Assembly (NCBI GenBank): GCA_028753945.1
Contig: JAPNXP010000015.1
Location: forward strand, 682,001-746,000
Direction: 5' to 3'
DNA: 64,000 bases
Source of the DNA: Hexactinellida sp. DTS-2022
Lineage: Eukaryota > Porifera > Hexactinellida
Below the pieces are notes generated by a model. It had not been told where the DNA came from, did no database searches, and was given only the letters and a program-made list of their open reading frames with translations. Positions within the stretch are counted from its first letter, which is position 1. The number at the start of each line of letters is the position of its first letter. Shown here one piece after another: positions 52,701-63,059 of this stretch. Both the position numbers and the translations under genes were made by a program.

Positions 52701-53260
52701 GGTTCTTTGTGAATCGAGCTTGTAATGTAGGATGTGTAATTACAAATATCCGCAAACGCTGTGTACCCCCCCTCAATTACTAACTTCGATTGAGGCAGTT
52801 TCGTAACTTCCTCGAATGCTTCAAACGCGTCAGCTTCTGCATACGCGATGAGATATTCCTCCCAAGCCTTTATAATAGCGTTCAGACACGAGGCACAGTT
52901 TTTGAAAATCCTCCGTTCCTCAGTAATAGTTACATTTTTGAAGAACTGAACAGAATATTTGTGGAACTTGGCCACCATTTCTTCGATCACTGTCAACTGA
53001 CTACAGATACGTTTCACACACCTCAGGCCTGGCGATTCCGCTTCCAAACTAAGTATTATATCTTGAATGGGCGTGATCACTTTTTGTTTCAAATTGGTTA
53101 GAGTTCGAGCGTAACTGTTCAGTTCTTCAAGTTCTCCATCAATGCGACTCCCCCTGTCACAGGGCGTTTCAATGGGTGTCGGCGCAAAATGTTCCTCATT
53201 GAATTCAAGTCCATCTAAGCCTATTTTCAAATTGAAGCTCCTCTCTCTTATTATATTCAT
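49787..53260 (-). CDS. ALS2CL: Alsin/ALS2CL-like protein (DH-PH, MORN repeats, VPS9)
   Basis: Intronless, 1157 aa. The order matches the C-terminal two thirds of alsin: a helical DH-like region (about 40-270), a PH domain (about 270-378, ending DRDYWVRAINEA), seven or eight MORN repeats (about 410-625, units such as YTGAWVEGKQHGRGTVIWPE and YEGQWCRGQRHGHG), a disordered Ser-rich linker (about 665-880), and a C-terminal VPS9 domain (about 1030-1150; TTDVIIPYFQIVIVYA, QGEFGFLLTLLEGCYMML). VPS9 domains are Rab5-family GEFs, acting on early endosomes. The N-terminal RCC1 propeller of ALS2 is absent, as in ALS2CL. The unusually long Ser-rich linker between MORN and VPS9 has no counterpart I know. 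No intron in 3.5 kb. Confidence 0.88.
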   Translation of the reverse strand: MNIIRERSFNLKIGLDGLEFNEEHFAPTPIETPCDRGSRIDGELEELNSYARTLTNLKQKVITPIQDIILSLEAESPGLRCVKRICSQLTVIEEMVAKFHKYSVQFFKNVTITEERRIFKNCASCLNAIIKAWEEYLIAYAEADAFEAFEEVTKLPQSKLVIEGGYTAFADICNYTSYITSSIHKEPISSRILSLKLSCLLLIVHEERASIVVLSNELSMSIDTHMEREEAEFNQCCDKLARLTEKKRQLQNQVEVTRKFWSEHSKLLNCLEVKSIKKLILLTSKERKLSLPKWSSYSIGFVLFQDSILKFTIDFLGNYEAQIIPLELLWVYASKSKPESRLQIQLIAPEVHLVLQCCSQDDRDYWVRAINEATIDHLGVPRQESTSKHVGVASSLFWPPPVRKGSHTFAGGQYQSAKYTGAWVEGKQHGRGTVIWPEGKAFVGHFRKGLYHGRGKLSSPTPEIDGIHGKRMEVYDGQFEEGLYHGFGNILFGNGDNYEGQWCRGQRHGHGRFLLTRNNQYSMYIGEWANGKRNGYGVENATDAEKSYHGMWKDDVREGQGLTITTGDLYCACRFRDNVLSGRGFIINGQGKSYEGWLSGAMGLNGIGELRLDNDIVISGTFSGRWGEWVGVGSELRLTNGFISKQGGTKKSTRFDFISWEGKALKYSAASQAKWCSLFEKCKQALHLVDSDSPTLQPVSRSKLMNRRASREDQDSTTLKRNNTLNFAKSTQSAPSKSNTIIGINRSRSNGVVKATKHSFDIMVGPVTTASKSPSPINEDIRRCLNLELNGESVRLRCKSNPEEFNMPDTSPTRVIKMKCTRTNSLNFNFESDRIVEEELPTPSRSPNSKLSLPTVESEPDSSFEFSSCNPSSSTSQELMLLESNSFTDSQIIINEIKKNLFEQLNTYCSSGTHPLGKLVKDLKDVIFESYAGIGASQYLLPHAIQDTKVFLEKLAEVVQKFAPFMIDEKANLHGLISQEFIEDNIHMIDVYFLSDLFMPRIYHTLFTLFSLFQRKNDSQYERAVSLLSYMRCNDLMTLFSINSIPFDPDWYKEPAQMLSTISQEYTIQGKLNIIKRSVNTMLENLKDCNNELTTDVIIPYFQIVIVYARVKKLSTELHYIYTFMDPKLSQGEFGFLLTLLEGCYMMLAPDKLPCRL

Positions 53261-53527
53261 TCTAGTCTAGCAAATAGCAAATATACTTTCATTCTACAAT
53301 AATTTATGTTATTTATAGTTTAAAATAATTGCTTATGCAACTGTATTATTTTTGCCAGGATATATAAGCCATCTAATTCCAATGAAGGTTCACCATACCA
53401 TATAGCATGCTCAATATTACACATTATGTATATGCAAAAGTGTCGTTTTATATGTCGTTGGCAAATTTGTCGACTCCTTTCGTCAAGTCGAATTGACTAA
53501 TTAATTATTGGCGAAGCACATAAATTA

Positions 53528-53616
53528 CAGTCAACATCCGTTAATTGGAAAACTCTTCACTAATTCAACCAAATTTAATTTTCCTTTTGAGACTTTATAA
53601 TTTCCGGACGTTGACT
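53528..53616. mobile_element. Short TIR element CAGTCAACATCCGTTAATTG
   Basis: 89 bp; the right end TTTCCGGACGTTGACT mirrors the left imperfectly. Confidence 0.6.
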
Positions 53617-54349
53617 CTAATTGAGTACACAATTTCGCCGGTTATTCTTCCGCCTACAACTTATAATTAATTAATTAAATCTTTAGCATAATATATCAAC
53701 AGTGGTATTACATCATATCATCTGCTCTTACCAGTTAGTTATCTTCTACTGATTATATAGAAATGCTCTGCACTCATTCCTAACGAAATAGCGACAGCCA
53801 ACTGCTCCAATTATACGTGACAATTCTTGTAATTTCTCCCATTAGGATCGATACCTTATTTCAGGGCTAATTCTCCAGGAACTCTCCTATAATTGATACA
53901 AAGAAAGGGATTATATGATTATACCATTGGTAAACTCAGATTATTCAACAGCAACTTCTTATTGTATTTACGTGACACAAGAATTCATTCAAAGGGGGTA
54001 ACCTTTTATTTTTAATTACTTGATATATTTTATTTATTATATTTCATTATAGAGATTTTCCATTAAATGAGATTACTGTAGAACTCTGTTATTGCTTGCC
54101 ACTTTGTAAAGCCAATTGTATTTTAATTAATTAAACACTTGTTTCATCTGTCAAAATATAAGAGTTTTAAAAGAAATTATTTGTTATGATTACTGACATA
54201 AGATAGCCGATGTCATAGTAGATCCTGTCCCAAGGTCGCCGAACTTTTTGAAGTCCTAAAACTAAGAGGGGGCTCGAAACTTTTAATCTGACTTTGTAGA
54301 AGTTTTGACAACAACAATGTATAATCTATGCTAAGAATAAAATTATGTA

Positions 54350-54797
54350 CACTACCCGGACAAAAGTATTCGACCACCCAACATTTTCCCATTGAAAATA
54401 GTACTATAGTAGGTTTAACAATGGAATATAGTGTATTCAAATTACATGAGATATTGCTATTTTGATTACAAATTCTTATTCTGCGCTTATCAATTGTAGA
54501 AGCTTTCAATTCAATCCCTTTTTGATTTGGTTAGAAATTATCATCCTGTGCCACTATATGGGAGAGATGGGAACAGGTGGCACATGTTGCCATTTGATGA
54601 TAATTTTCAACCGAATTAATATGTAATCAATTTGAAAACATTTACAATGGGTAATTCGAATGCGTAGAATACGAATTTGAATTCAAAATAGCAATATGTC
54701 ATAAAGTTTTAATACATTGAACATTATTATTAGGCCTACTATAGTACTATTTTCAAAGGCAAATGTTGGGTGGTCGAATGCTTTTGTCCGGGTACTG
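54350..54797. mobile_element. Tc1/mariner-type MITE with long TIRs
   Basis: 448 bp between TA dinucleotides. The left arm (CACTACCCGGACAAAAGTAT, then TCGACCACCCAACATTT) and the mirrored right arm (AAATGTTGGGTGGTCGAATG, then CTTTTGTCCGGGTACTG) match over about 60 bp including the TAGTACTAT motif. The ACAAAAGTATTCGACC end is typical of Tc1-like transposons. No transposase. Confidence 0.88.
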
Positions 54798-55010
54798 TAT
54801 ATGAACAGTATTTTCTTCACCGGTACGATAATTGATTTTCCGAGGATTCATATCATTCATAGGATACAGTAAGATATAAATATTGCAGTTTATGGACGTG
54901 TCCATAAACTGTAACATAAATGCTGAAAAACTACTTTGTTTATTTTTAATTCCTTAGGAATAATGTTCGGGGGAACAATATATTCATAGGGAACAGGATC
55001 TACTCTGACA

Positions 55011-55128
55011 CCGGTGTAAGCGCGCTTTTGGGACCCCAGCGTTTTAGGGACCCCGTCCCCATATCGATAATGTTTTAAAGGACAGGGATCCTAAAACGCT
55101 GGGGGTCCCCATAACGCGCTTACACCGG
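55011..55128. mobile_element. Compact palindromic element CCGGTGTAAGCGCG
   Basis: 118 bp. CCGGTGTAAGCGCGCTTTTG at left and ATAACGCGCTTACACCGG at right. The arms extend inward through GGGACCCCAGCGTTTTAG and CTAAAACGCTGGGGGTCCC, so nearly the whole element folds into one hairpin. Confidence 0.88.
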
Positions 55129-55340
55129 AACTAATTTGCCATCAAGATGAAATAGAGAAGTGCAAAGAATTGAGCTAGTTGACAATCTCTATAGGCCGGA
55201 ACCATTACAGTGGAAAATATATCATAACTATCTTTTTTGATTTTTATGGTGTGAGATGCAATTTCTTCAATACAATGCCCTTTTATAGCAGGTTATCGGA
55301 AGTTATTGATGTTTGTATCTTCTAAATATCAGGCATAATA

Positions 55341-58300
55341 ATGGGCGTGGGGAGGGGGCAACTGCCAGCTATACAATTTGTAAATAAATTATTGTATGCT
55401 ATGATGCATATTTAATTAATTATAACATTTTCAGCGCTTAGCTCCCATTTCAGACACTGGAATCATTTCCTGGAAACCGTTGGTTCAAAACTAGTTTAAG
55501 CTTTATAAAGACTTGGATATCAGTTGACAATATTAGAGATCCAGATCAACCAGAGGAAAGTAAGAAGACTCCTGTATTAGAAGGTACTAGAGGGTCTCCT
55601 GAAGGAGCCGAAAAAACCGAGCTGAATAAAAGCACTTCAGTTCCTATAGTATCTGATAATATCAATACTTCTGTTGACACAGGAGATACAATGGCCCAAA
55701 GAGATTCTGACAAAAATGATTGGAGAACTAGGGGAAATCCCAGAGATGAAGAAAGGAAATATGATGATAACTATAATCAGAGAGGCAGCTACTCCAGGGG
55801 AAGAGGACCTCGGCACCCTAAAAGGGGTAATAGAAATAACAGATATAAAGATAGGCCCGCCTCAAGCAACTCATATTATAGGGATGAAAGAGACGGGTAT
55901 GGATATGGATCTGATAATTCTACTTGTAGTGAACCTCCTTTCAATGATCGGAAACACTCAAAAGTATCGGATAAACCATTTTCTAAAGATCCGAGTCAAA
56001 ATATTGATAAGAATAACACTGAACCTGCTCCTAAGACAAGAGCTAATAGTAATCAATCGAATTCCCAGAACTCTAATAAATCGAAGCCTCAGACTCAGAC
56101 AATTTCAAAAGAGGAGAAAAAAGTTCAGAGTGCCAAAACAGACAATCTAGAAACTCCAAACAAAGCTGAACCAGGTTCTAAAACAGACAAACCAGCAGGA
56201 AATGATTCATCTGCAAAAAGTAATTCACAAGAAAAAATTACAAATAAAAATCCCATTGCTCCCAAACCTACTGTACCGAATAAAGATCCACCACCTCCCC
56301 CAATCAATAAATCAACCTCTCTCACAATCCCCACATTACCTCCTACCGGTAAACAAGAACAGGCATATAAACCACCAGATAAAAAGGCAAATGCACCACC
56401 CAACCAAGAGGCGAATATTTCATCAGCTCAAGGGAGGAACAAACCACAAGATCAAAAGACTACTACACCAATAGATTTCAAGGCGAATGCACCTTCTAAT
56501 CTAGGGGCGAAAATTCCACCCGATCAAGGGACTAATAATATACTACCACCAGCTCAAGGGGAAAATAAATTACCTATTCAAAAGGAAAATATACCTGGTC
56601 AAAATATAATTCCAATAACAAATCCATCTCCTACCGAACACCAAAATACTACAAACTCACCAGATGAAAAGACAACTCCTACACCCTCAAATCCATCTCC
56701 TCCTCAAATACCAATATCGCTACCTGACTCGAATAATGATACAACAAATCAAAACACTGGTCCCCAAAGTACAACTCAACCACAAGGAATTACTTCCTCA
56801 ACTACACAATCTCTAAATTTATTTCAACCTACTATAGGATTTAGTATGCGGAACCTATTTCAAATTCCTAGCCTAACTACTTCAATTGGAAGTGTACCCC
56901 CTTTTCAAGAAAACAACAACATTCCTGGTCCAGTTACTAATCCACTTTTTTTTCAATCAAATACTGTTCTGATGAATAAAGGACAGGAAAAGTCTGAAAA
57001 TATACCTGGAGTTAATCCCATCACTCAAGGAAACAGTCAAGAAGTTTCTCAACATAGTCAGCTAATTGATAAAATGTCACCTGTTCAAACTAGTGGGAAG
57101 CCACCAAATAATCCCCCAGACAATACAACCACTTTACAACACCCTCCGACTGATAATAAAACATCAGGTGAAGATATATCAGAAGCCAATAATAACCAGA
57201 ATTTGATTAAAACACGACCATCCAATCAACTTACAGCACCTACATCAGGTGCAAAGGAGGCTACTTATTCTGATTCAGGTTTTAAGTCTCTACCAGGTTC
57301 ATCGATATTATCTACTTCCATGTCAGAAAAGGATCCGTCACAACTCTTAGAAAAGGATCCGTCACAACTCTCAGAAAATATGAAACAACTAAATTCTGAA
57401 TTAGATAAACAAACGAATAAAGCTATTGAAGCTGAAAAGAAAGAAAAGTCTTTGATTACAGAGAATAAAAATCTGAAAGCTGATATTACTCAAATAAACA
57501 ATGATTCAGAACAAAGGAAGGAGGAGAATATTGCCAGAGACAAAGATAAACAAAAGGTGTCAAATGAACTACAAACAGAAAAACAAAAAGTAGCTAGCTT
57601 AGAAAGTGAGAAAAAGAAAACAACAGATGAGCTGAAAGCCTCTAAAAAGGAATGTGAACAGTTCAAAGGACAAGTTCAACAATACACAACTTCTCTAGCC
57701 AACACAAAATCCCAGACTGAAAATCTGAATAAAGATCAACAATCACTTACCACTAAATTAGCTGAATTTGAATCCAAAAATAAGAATACTACCAAAGAGC
57801 TTGAAGCTAAACAAAGAGAATTTGCTAAACTAAAAGAGACTCATTCTATTGAAATTAAAAATCTCAAGAAGACCATGGAAGTATCAAAGGCTGGAGATAA
57901 TGATTCAGTGAATGAGCAGAGAAAGAAATTTGAAGCTAATGAATCTAAACAAAAACAGATCGAAGAAGAATTACAATCAGCTCAAGCAACGATAACTGTA
58001 TCCGAAACAAAGCGAAATGCTAATATGCAGGAAATAACTCTACTGAAACAACAGACAGCGCAATTGACTAATGAAGAAATAAGACTGAAAGAGATTATAT
58101 CTCATTTCCAGATAGAGAAAGACCATTATGCGGCCAGAATGAATTCCTGCGTTGATATTGCCCTACTGACTAAGATTGAAGAAGTTTTCATTGGTTTGAG
58201 TAAACATGAGCCTCCACCTGAGTACACACTTGGCTCGCCAGACCGCGTTGAATGGTTGGTTTCCAGTCTGACATCTTGGAATGCACAACTTTCTGAAAAT

Positions 58301-59698
58301 ATCTCTGACATTCAAAGCTTGCTTCATGAGAAAGAAACTGAGATTGATATACACAAGGAAGAATTACAAGCTATTCTAAATTTTCTGCAGCAGCATAAGC
58401 CTACTAACAAAAGTTGGACAACCAGTTCTACATCTAGCCCGTTCAGCTTAATCCAGGGAATACTAACCCAAAGATCAGATCAACTCGCAAAAGCAAGCGT
58501 GTGTAAATTCGAGCTAGAGCGTTATAACAAAACTATGGAGATACAGATTGCCGAATCTCGTCAGCATTACAAGGACGAATCGAAGAAGAATGACCAGTTG
58601 ATGCAGGACAATGCAGATCTCGAGAGGAGGGTGCAGGGGCTGACTAGCGAGAAAGAAGAACTCGAAATTAAGAACGTAGAACTGATCAACCAACTATCAG
58701 GGCAGAGTGATATCGATAACTTTAATGACCCAAGCTTACAGTTACACAGTATGAATCCTACTTTTGTACAGGAACTACTACACTCTCGACCCTCCCCTCT
58801 CCCATTGGGAATGGTGTCTCCCTTTCCCTTCGAGGCCCCTCCCTCGCCCCCCCCGAGCGCCTTTTCCCTCTCACAGGCACACAGGTCCACTCTCCAGAAG
58901 GCGGCGGACGAATTGAGTCATCTGAAAGTTAGAGTTTGGGAATCGGAAGCTGAGAACAGCAAGCTGCGAGAACAGCTGTCCGTCCGCAACCGAGACCCCT
59001 CCCTCCCGGCCACCGCCTCTCCCGACGCAGAGAGCGCATTCCAAGCAGTGTTCGAAGCCAATCAATTAAACCTTGTCAAATTGGCAGAGAGTAATCGCGA
59101 AAAAGATTTGCTCTGTCGTGACGTAGAGTTCCTGCGTCAGAGAGTTGAGGAGCTCGAGAAGAATATTGAGCGACACAAGATATCCATTGATGTGAAGGAA
59201 GTCGCGTACAAGGAATTGTACTCCGAGTGCCGCGAGTGGGAGCGTAAATACAAAAAGTGCGGACACGTTCACCAAGAGATGGAGCGCGTGAAGAGACAGC
59301 TGATGAGGAGAGAATCGGAGACACAGGAGTGCGCCACTCTCCGAGCAGAGCGTCTCAATCAACAAACGACTCTAGACAATCTCGTAGCTGAATTGCAAGA
59401 GCGGAAGAAAGCCGAACAAATCCTGTCAAGAGAAAACCAGAAGCTCCATGCTAGGCTAGAAGAGACTCTGCAACACATATCAACTATGCAATCACGTATC
59501 CAAGAGCAAACTATTATTGAACCTCACAGAAATCCAAAGCCTGAAGAAATTCAACACCATCCTGTACCCCACCTCCACCCAGTCTCCCCTACTATTCTCA
59601 AGCCCCCTTCCATGAGCTCAGTTCCCCTCTCCCCTCCAACGAGACAGCCCGCTACCAAGCGCCACCCCCCAATCCTATATCCCCCCACCAATTCATAG
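55341..59698 (+). CDS. Large disordered and coiled-coil protein, paralogue A
   Basis: The clear frame runs from ATG 55691 to TAG 59696 (1335 aa). The same frame is open without stops back to a good acceptor (CCCATTTCAG, exon from 55454), 79 codons that look coding. A small exon 55341-55379 (ATG GGC GTG GGG, donor GTAAAT) would join in phase, giving about 1427 aa; this 5' part is a model. Residues counted from ATG 55691: 1-70 are Arg/Gly-rich (RGSYSRGRGPRHPKRGNRNN), an RNA-binding-like RG region. About 70-540 are Pro/Asn/Gln-rich and disordered. About 550-1020 and 1075-1280 are long coiled coils, separated by a Pro-rich stretch. A globular-looking insert (VEWLVSSLTSWNAQLSENIS, about residues 850-900) also appears in the next gene. 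Family unknown. Confidence 0.72.
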
Positions 59699-60238
59699 CT
59701 CACACGTCCATTAGGTTTTAGAGTATCGACGTTTTACATCACTTACGCTTCTCCATTCTCGCTTTACCTTTACATTACTTTCAGATTATTTTGTACATTC
59801 CAAATCATATTTAGGTTTCGAGTTTCTTTCCCTTTTGTTGCTGTCAGTCTCTTGCACAAGTGTGTATTCCCAGTTTGTACGCCAAATTACACTACATACA
59901 CAGAATATGCTGGCTTTTATATTTATAATTAATTAATTAATTCATTATTTGTTAATTCATAGTATATTTTCGTATTTCTAATTTATCATTGTATTTAATA
60001 CTTTATTAAAGCTTTATAGGTGAGTATGACATATCTTTTTTTTTGCCAGTAAGTATTGATTCCGTTGCGAAATAATTCCAGTTGTCTTAAGTTGTAACGA
60101 AGCTAACCCGTAACTACAATACGTACATATCCAGTTTGACATGCACTTATTTTCCCATTCACCATAGCCTATCCGTGGCGATAGTAATATATACTTGTTC
60201 GGCGTTTAGTATTTCACAGTATTATTTTTGTCTATCTT
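59699..60238. other. Spacer between the two coiled-coil paralogues
   Basis: AT-rich, with TTAATTAATTAATTAA near 59928 and an AAAGCTTTATA near 60007. No gene. Confidence 0.55.
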
Positions 60239-61717
60239 ATGCTACCCTATGAATTTAGAATGTCGAATCGCCAGAAAAAGACAAAAAGTCAGAATGATCA
60301 AATTCCCCCCAATTACCAATTTTCTCCAGGAGAATCCAGAGATTGTGTGATCGAATCTTCTCTACAAGAAGAGCCATATTATTTAGCTTTATCCCGCGAG
60401 AGTTACAAAAAGCAAGCCTTCCTGGAAAGCATGATTCGCGAGAAAGATTGCGACATAAAACGGATGGCACATGACCACCAGATCAATATCGCTCAACAAG
60501 CTGCTCAAGTTGATTTCTACAAGAAACAGTATAGTGAAATGATGGAAGAATTGCAGACAGAAACCCGAGATATCCGTGAAACTAATCTCCAATTGACTGC
60601 GAATTATGAACATTCACTTTCGAACGTTCAAAAGCTGACTATTCGATTGCAAAAAGAAAAGGAAGAATTCGGTTCAAAGGAGAAGAGATGCGAAGAGATT
60701 CTTTTGAAGAATCAGAACGAATCTAATTTGACTAAGAAGGAGATTTGCAAACTACAAGACCGCAGTTTGCGTCTGGAAAAGGAGCTAGGAGAGACAATGG
60801 CTAGGGCGGATAGTCTGAACAAAGATCTCAACTCCAGAACACGCGCGCTTTCCAATGCCGAGACACAGCTGCAGAGAATGACTGCAGAAACTCAAAACTT
60901 GCAAACTAAAATTGGAGAAACAATCAAAGAAATGGAATTATACAAGAACTACCTCCTGAGCATAGAAGATAACTTCCACACAGTATTCTCTGGAATCGCA
61001 CGCCCCCGCACCAGCTCTCCGTCTTTCCGATTCGACTGGCTGGTCACCACAATGCGAGACTGCTCACAGCAACTACTAACCGACAACCAACAGCTACAAT
61101 CCAATGCAGCGCAGATCAAAGAAGAGAGAGATTTCCTGAAGAACGAGCATCTCTCAATCTACAATACTCTCATGCGGGAAATCGCCATACTCCATGTAGC
61201 CAACCATCCCAGCGAGGATTCCAGCAACAGCAAGATGCTACACTTCCTAACGACCAACATGAAAGATTCACTGCAGAGCTCTGAAATATCGATGCTCGAG
61301 AAAACACAGGAGAACGAGTTTCTCGGGAAGGAAGTAACAAATCTACAGAACTACATCACGAGTCTGAAACAGGACAAAGAGGATTTGCAGCTGTCCAACA
61401 CACGCCTCGAGCAGTTGAATAAGAAGTCTCTTGATCGTATTAACAACCTGCAGAAGGAAACTACGAAACTGATCAAACCCGAGTACACAGAGGCCCCGGC
61501 TGATATAGCCAACCACTGCTTTTCTCCGCTGAGACAACGAGAGCCAAACATTGTAATGGAGAAAGCTAAACAGGAGATCAGCAATCTGGAGAGAGACAAG
61601 ATGTTTCTTCTCTCTCAGGTGGAATCTCTTTCTCGGAGTCTAAAGAATAACCACTTCTTTCAGTCCACTCCCAACCAACCTGTAAGGAGACTCGCCACCC
61701 AGTCAGCTTACACTTAG
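60239..61717 (+). CDS. Coiled-coil protein, paralogue B
   Basis: Intronless, 492 aa from ATG 60239, or 485 from the second ATG (MSNRQKKTK). An in-frame TAA lies at 60185. Almost entirely coiled coil (about 60-235 and 345-470). A central segment LLSIEDNFHTVFSGIARPRT, then RFDWLVTTMRDCSQQL, lines up with LLTKIEEVFIGLSKHEPPPE, then RVEWLVSSLTSWNAQL of the preceding gene. The spacing before and after is similar. I therefore treat the two as tandem paralogues, B lacking the RG and Pro/Gln regions. No known family recognised; centrosomal, Golgi or cytoskeletal scaffolds are possible. Confidence 0.75.
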   Translation: MLPYEFRMSNRQKKTKSQNDQIPPNYQFSPGESRDCVIESSLQEEPYYLALSRESYKKQAFLESMIREKDCDIKRMAHDHQINIAQQAAQVDFYKKQYSEMMEELQTETRDIRETNLQLTANYEHSLSNVQKLTIRLQKEKEEFGSKEKRCEEILLKNQNESNLTKKEICKLQDRSLRLEKELGETMARADSLNKDLNSRTRALSNAETQLQRMTAETQNLQTKIGETIKEMELYKNYLLSIEDNFHTVFSGIARPRTSSPSFRFDWLVTTMRDCSQQLLTDNQQLQSNAAQIKEERDFLKNEHLSIYNTLMREIAILHVANHPSEDSSNSKMLHFLTTNMKDSLQSSEISMLEKTQENEFLGKEVTNLQNYITSLKQDKEDLQLSNTRLEQLNKKSLDRINNLQKETTKLIKPEYTEAPADIANHCFSPLRQREPNIVMEKAKQEISNLERDKMFLLSQVESLSRSLKNNHFFQSTPNQPVRRLATQSAYT

Positions 61718-62052
61718 CCACGTTAATTACACTGACACAGCACTGCAAATCATTTATAATCAATATTGGAGTTATTTCAAAGATATTCTTTTGAAATCGC
61801 GACAATTCACTGTACTCTCAACCAATTCATGATTTCACGATACTAATTTCATATTATTGATCGCTCGCTTATTTGAACTTTAGATAATTCACATTATTAT
61901 TTAGCTTTTCATCTTATGAAAGTTATGCAGAGTATATTACTATATTTGTTCATATAATCTCTATATTTATTTATATAGAGCGGTTTTGGCTTTGGTCAAT
62001 TAATGTTGTCCATCTATTGTAATACATTGTAGTATACTAATCAATTAGAAAG
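61718..62052. other. AT-rich spacer after paralogue B
   Basis: Contains the likely 3' UTR. No repeats or ORFs worth naming. Confidence 0.5.
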
Positions 62053-62352
62053 ATGAAAAATACTTATGTTGATACAGTAGACAAAATGGCTAAGAGGTTC
62101 AAAAAAGATACTCGAGTAAAATATTAGCAAGAAGATGCCTGTATCACTGCTAATCATGAACAGACAAATAGTTTACAAGATAAATGGACATTTTCCCCCA
62201 CCAGCTCAGGAGTAAACATCTCATTAATTAATAAACAATCTACGTCTCTTAAAAGCGAAAACGAATTCCTAATAAACAAAGTTATGTCTCTTGACAAACA
62301 GCTGAATGAGCTGACATTGAGTGTGCAACTCGCAACTATATATATTTGGTGA
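62053..62352 (+). pseudogene. Possible relic of a third coiled-coil copy
   Basis: One frame from ATG 62053 to TGA 62350 is interrupted only by a TAG at 62125. Its peptide is polar with heptad-like spacing (SLKSENEFLINKVMSLDKQL), resembling the coiled-coil neighbours in composition. Too short to prove homology; it could be a decayed exon. Confidence 0.3.
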
Positions 62353-63059
62353 TTTGGATATTTCCCACAGCTGTTTGGACGAATTTACCATTCAATCTCA
62401 AAGCGAAGACCAGTTATATGCAAAGCAAGGAATTATCCAGGAGCGCGAGACGCTCCTTTTGGAGCATGATTTTTGGAAAATTGAATTTAGGAGAGCGAAA
62501 ATTTGGAATCCTCTCGCTCTCTTCTATACCGCAACATTAATTTGTGATTTAGACGTATGGAAATTGGATCAGACCAGGATTAGGAGCGTATTTACAGATG
62601 ACTGTATATACACTGATGCAAAGGGATTGGAGTATTTGCTGCACATACAGTTGAACTGGTCTCCAGGAGGAAATCGATGACCAAACTACTAATACTTTGT
62701 TTCTATACAATACCAGACCTTGTGATAAGAATTATTATATCGGAATAATTCCTATTTTATAGCAAATCTACATGATTTGATAGATTTTTACTCCTTTTCA
62801 TATCCTCTATTTTTATAAATATTCATATTACAAGTAAACCCGCTAATAATTATCTCAATGACTCACTTTAATTAAGTTCAAGTTACGTATTACGTAACAC
62901 TTTAGTAAAACACTAAGTTCAAATTACTACAAATAGTCTATACAATAATATGCATTGTTACGCCTTCTTAGAAATAATCTATCAGCTGAGAATAATTCAA
63001 TTTCTTAATTAACTAACGATTAACTGAGATTGTATGCCAGAGACTAACTGAGTTAACAA
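62353..63059. other. Promoter region of alkylglycerol monooxygenase
   Basis: The left part is dispersed repeat; the rest is AT-rich with a TTACGTATTACGTAA palindromic stretch near 62884. Confidence 0.5.
62420..62615 (+). repeat. Dispersed repeat with TTTAGACGTATGGAAATTG motif, copy 3
   Basis: AGGAGCGCGAGACGCTCC palindrome, GAGCATGATTTTTGGAAAAT, TTAATTTGTGATTTAGACGT and GGATTAGGAGCGTATTTA, shared with 31440 and 45595. The 119-codon ORF across it is repeat-derived. Confidence 0.7.

Larger units (their letters stand above)
53261..55340. other. Two-kb intergenic region with several TIR elements
   Basis: Between divergently oriented alsin-like and coiled-coil genes. It contains the elements at 53528, 54350 and 55011. 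The 98-codon minus ORF at 54213-54509 falls partly in the Tc1-like element and is not supported. Confidence 0.5.

Noticed and set aside
55674..56150. 158-codon plus-strand ORF in a second frame
   Set aside because: Overlaps paralogue A; its composition is the by-product of Lys/Asn-rich codons.
62321..62680. 119-codon ORF
   Set aside because: Most of it lies in a dispersed repeat also found at 31440 and 45595; starts from a non-ATG codon; no protein features.
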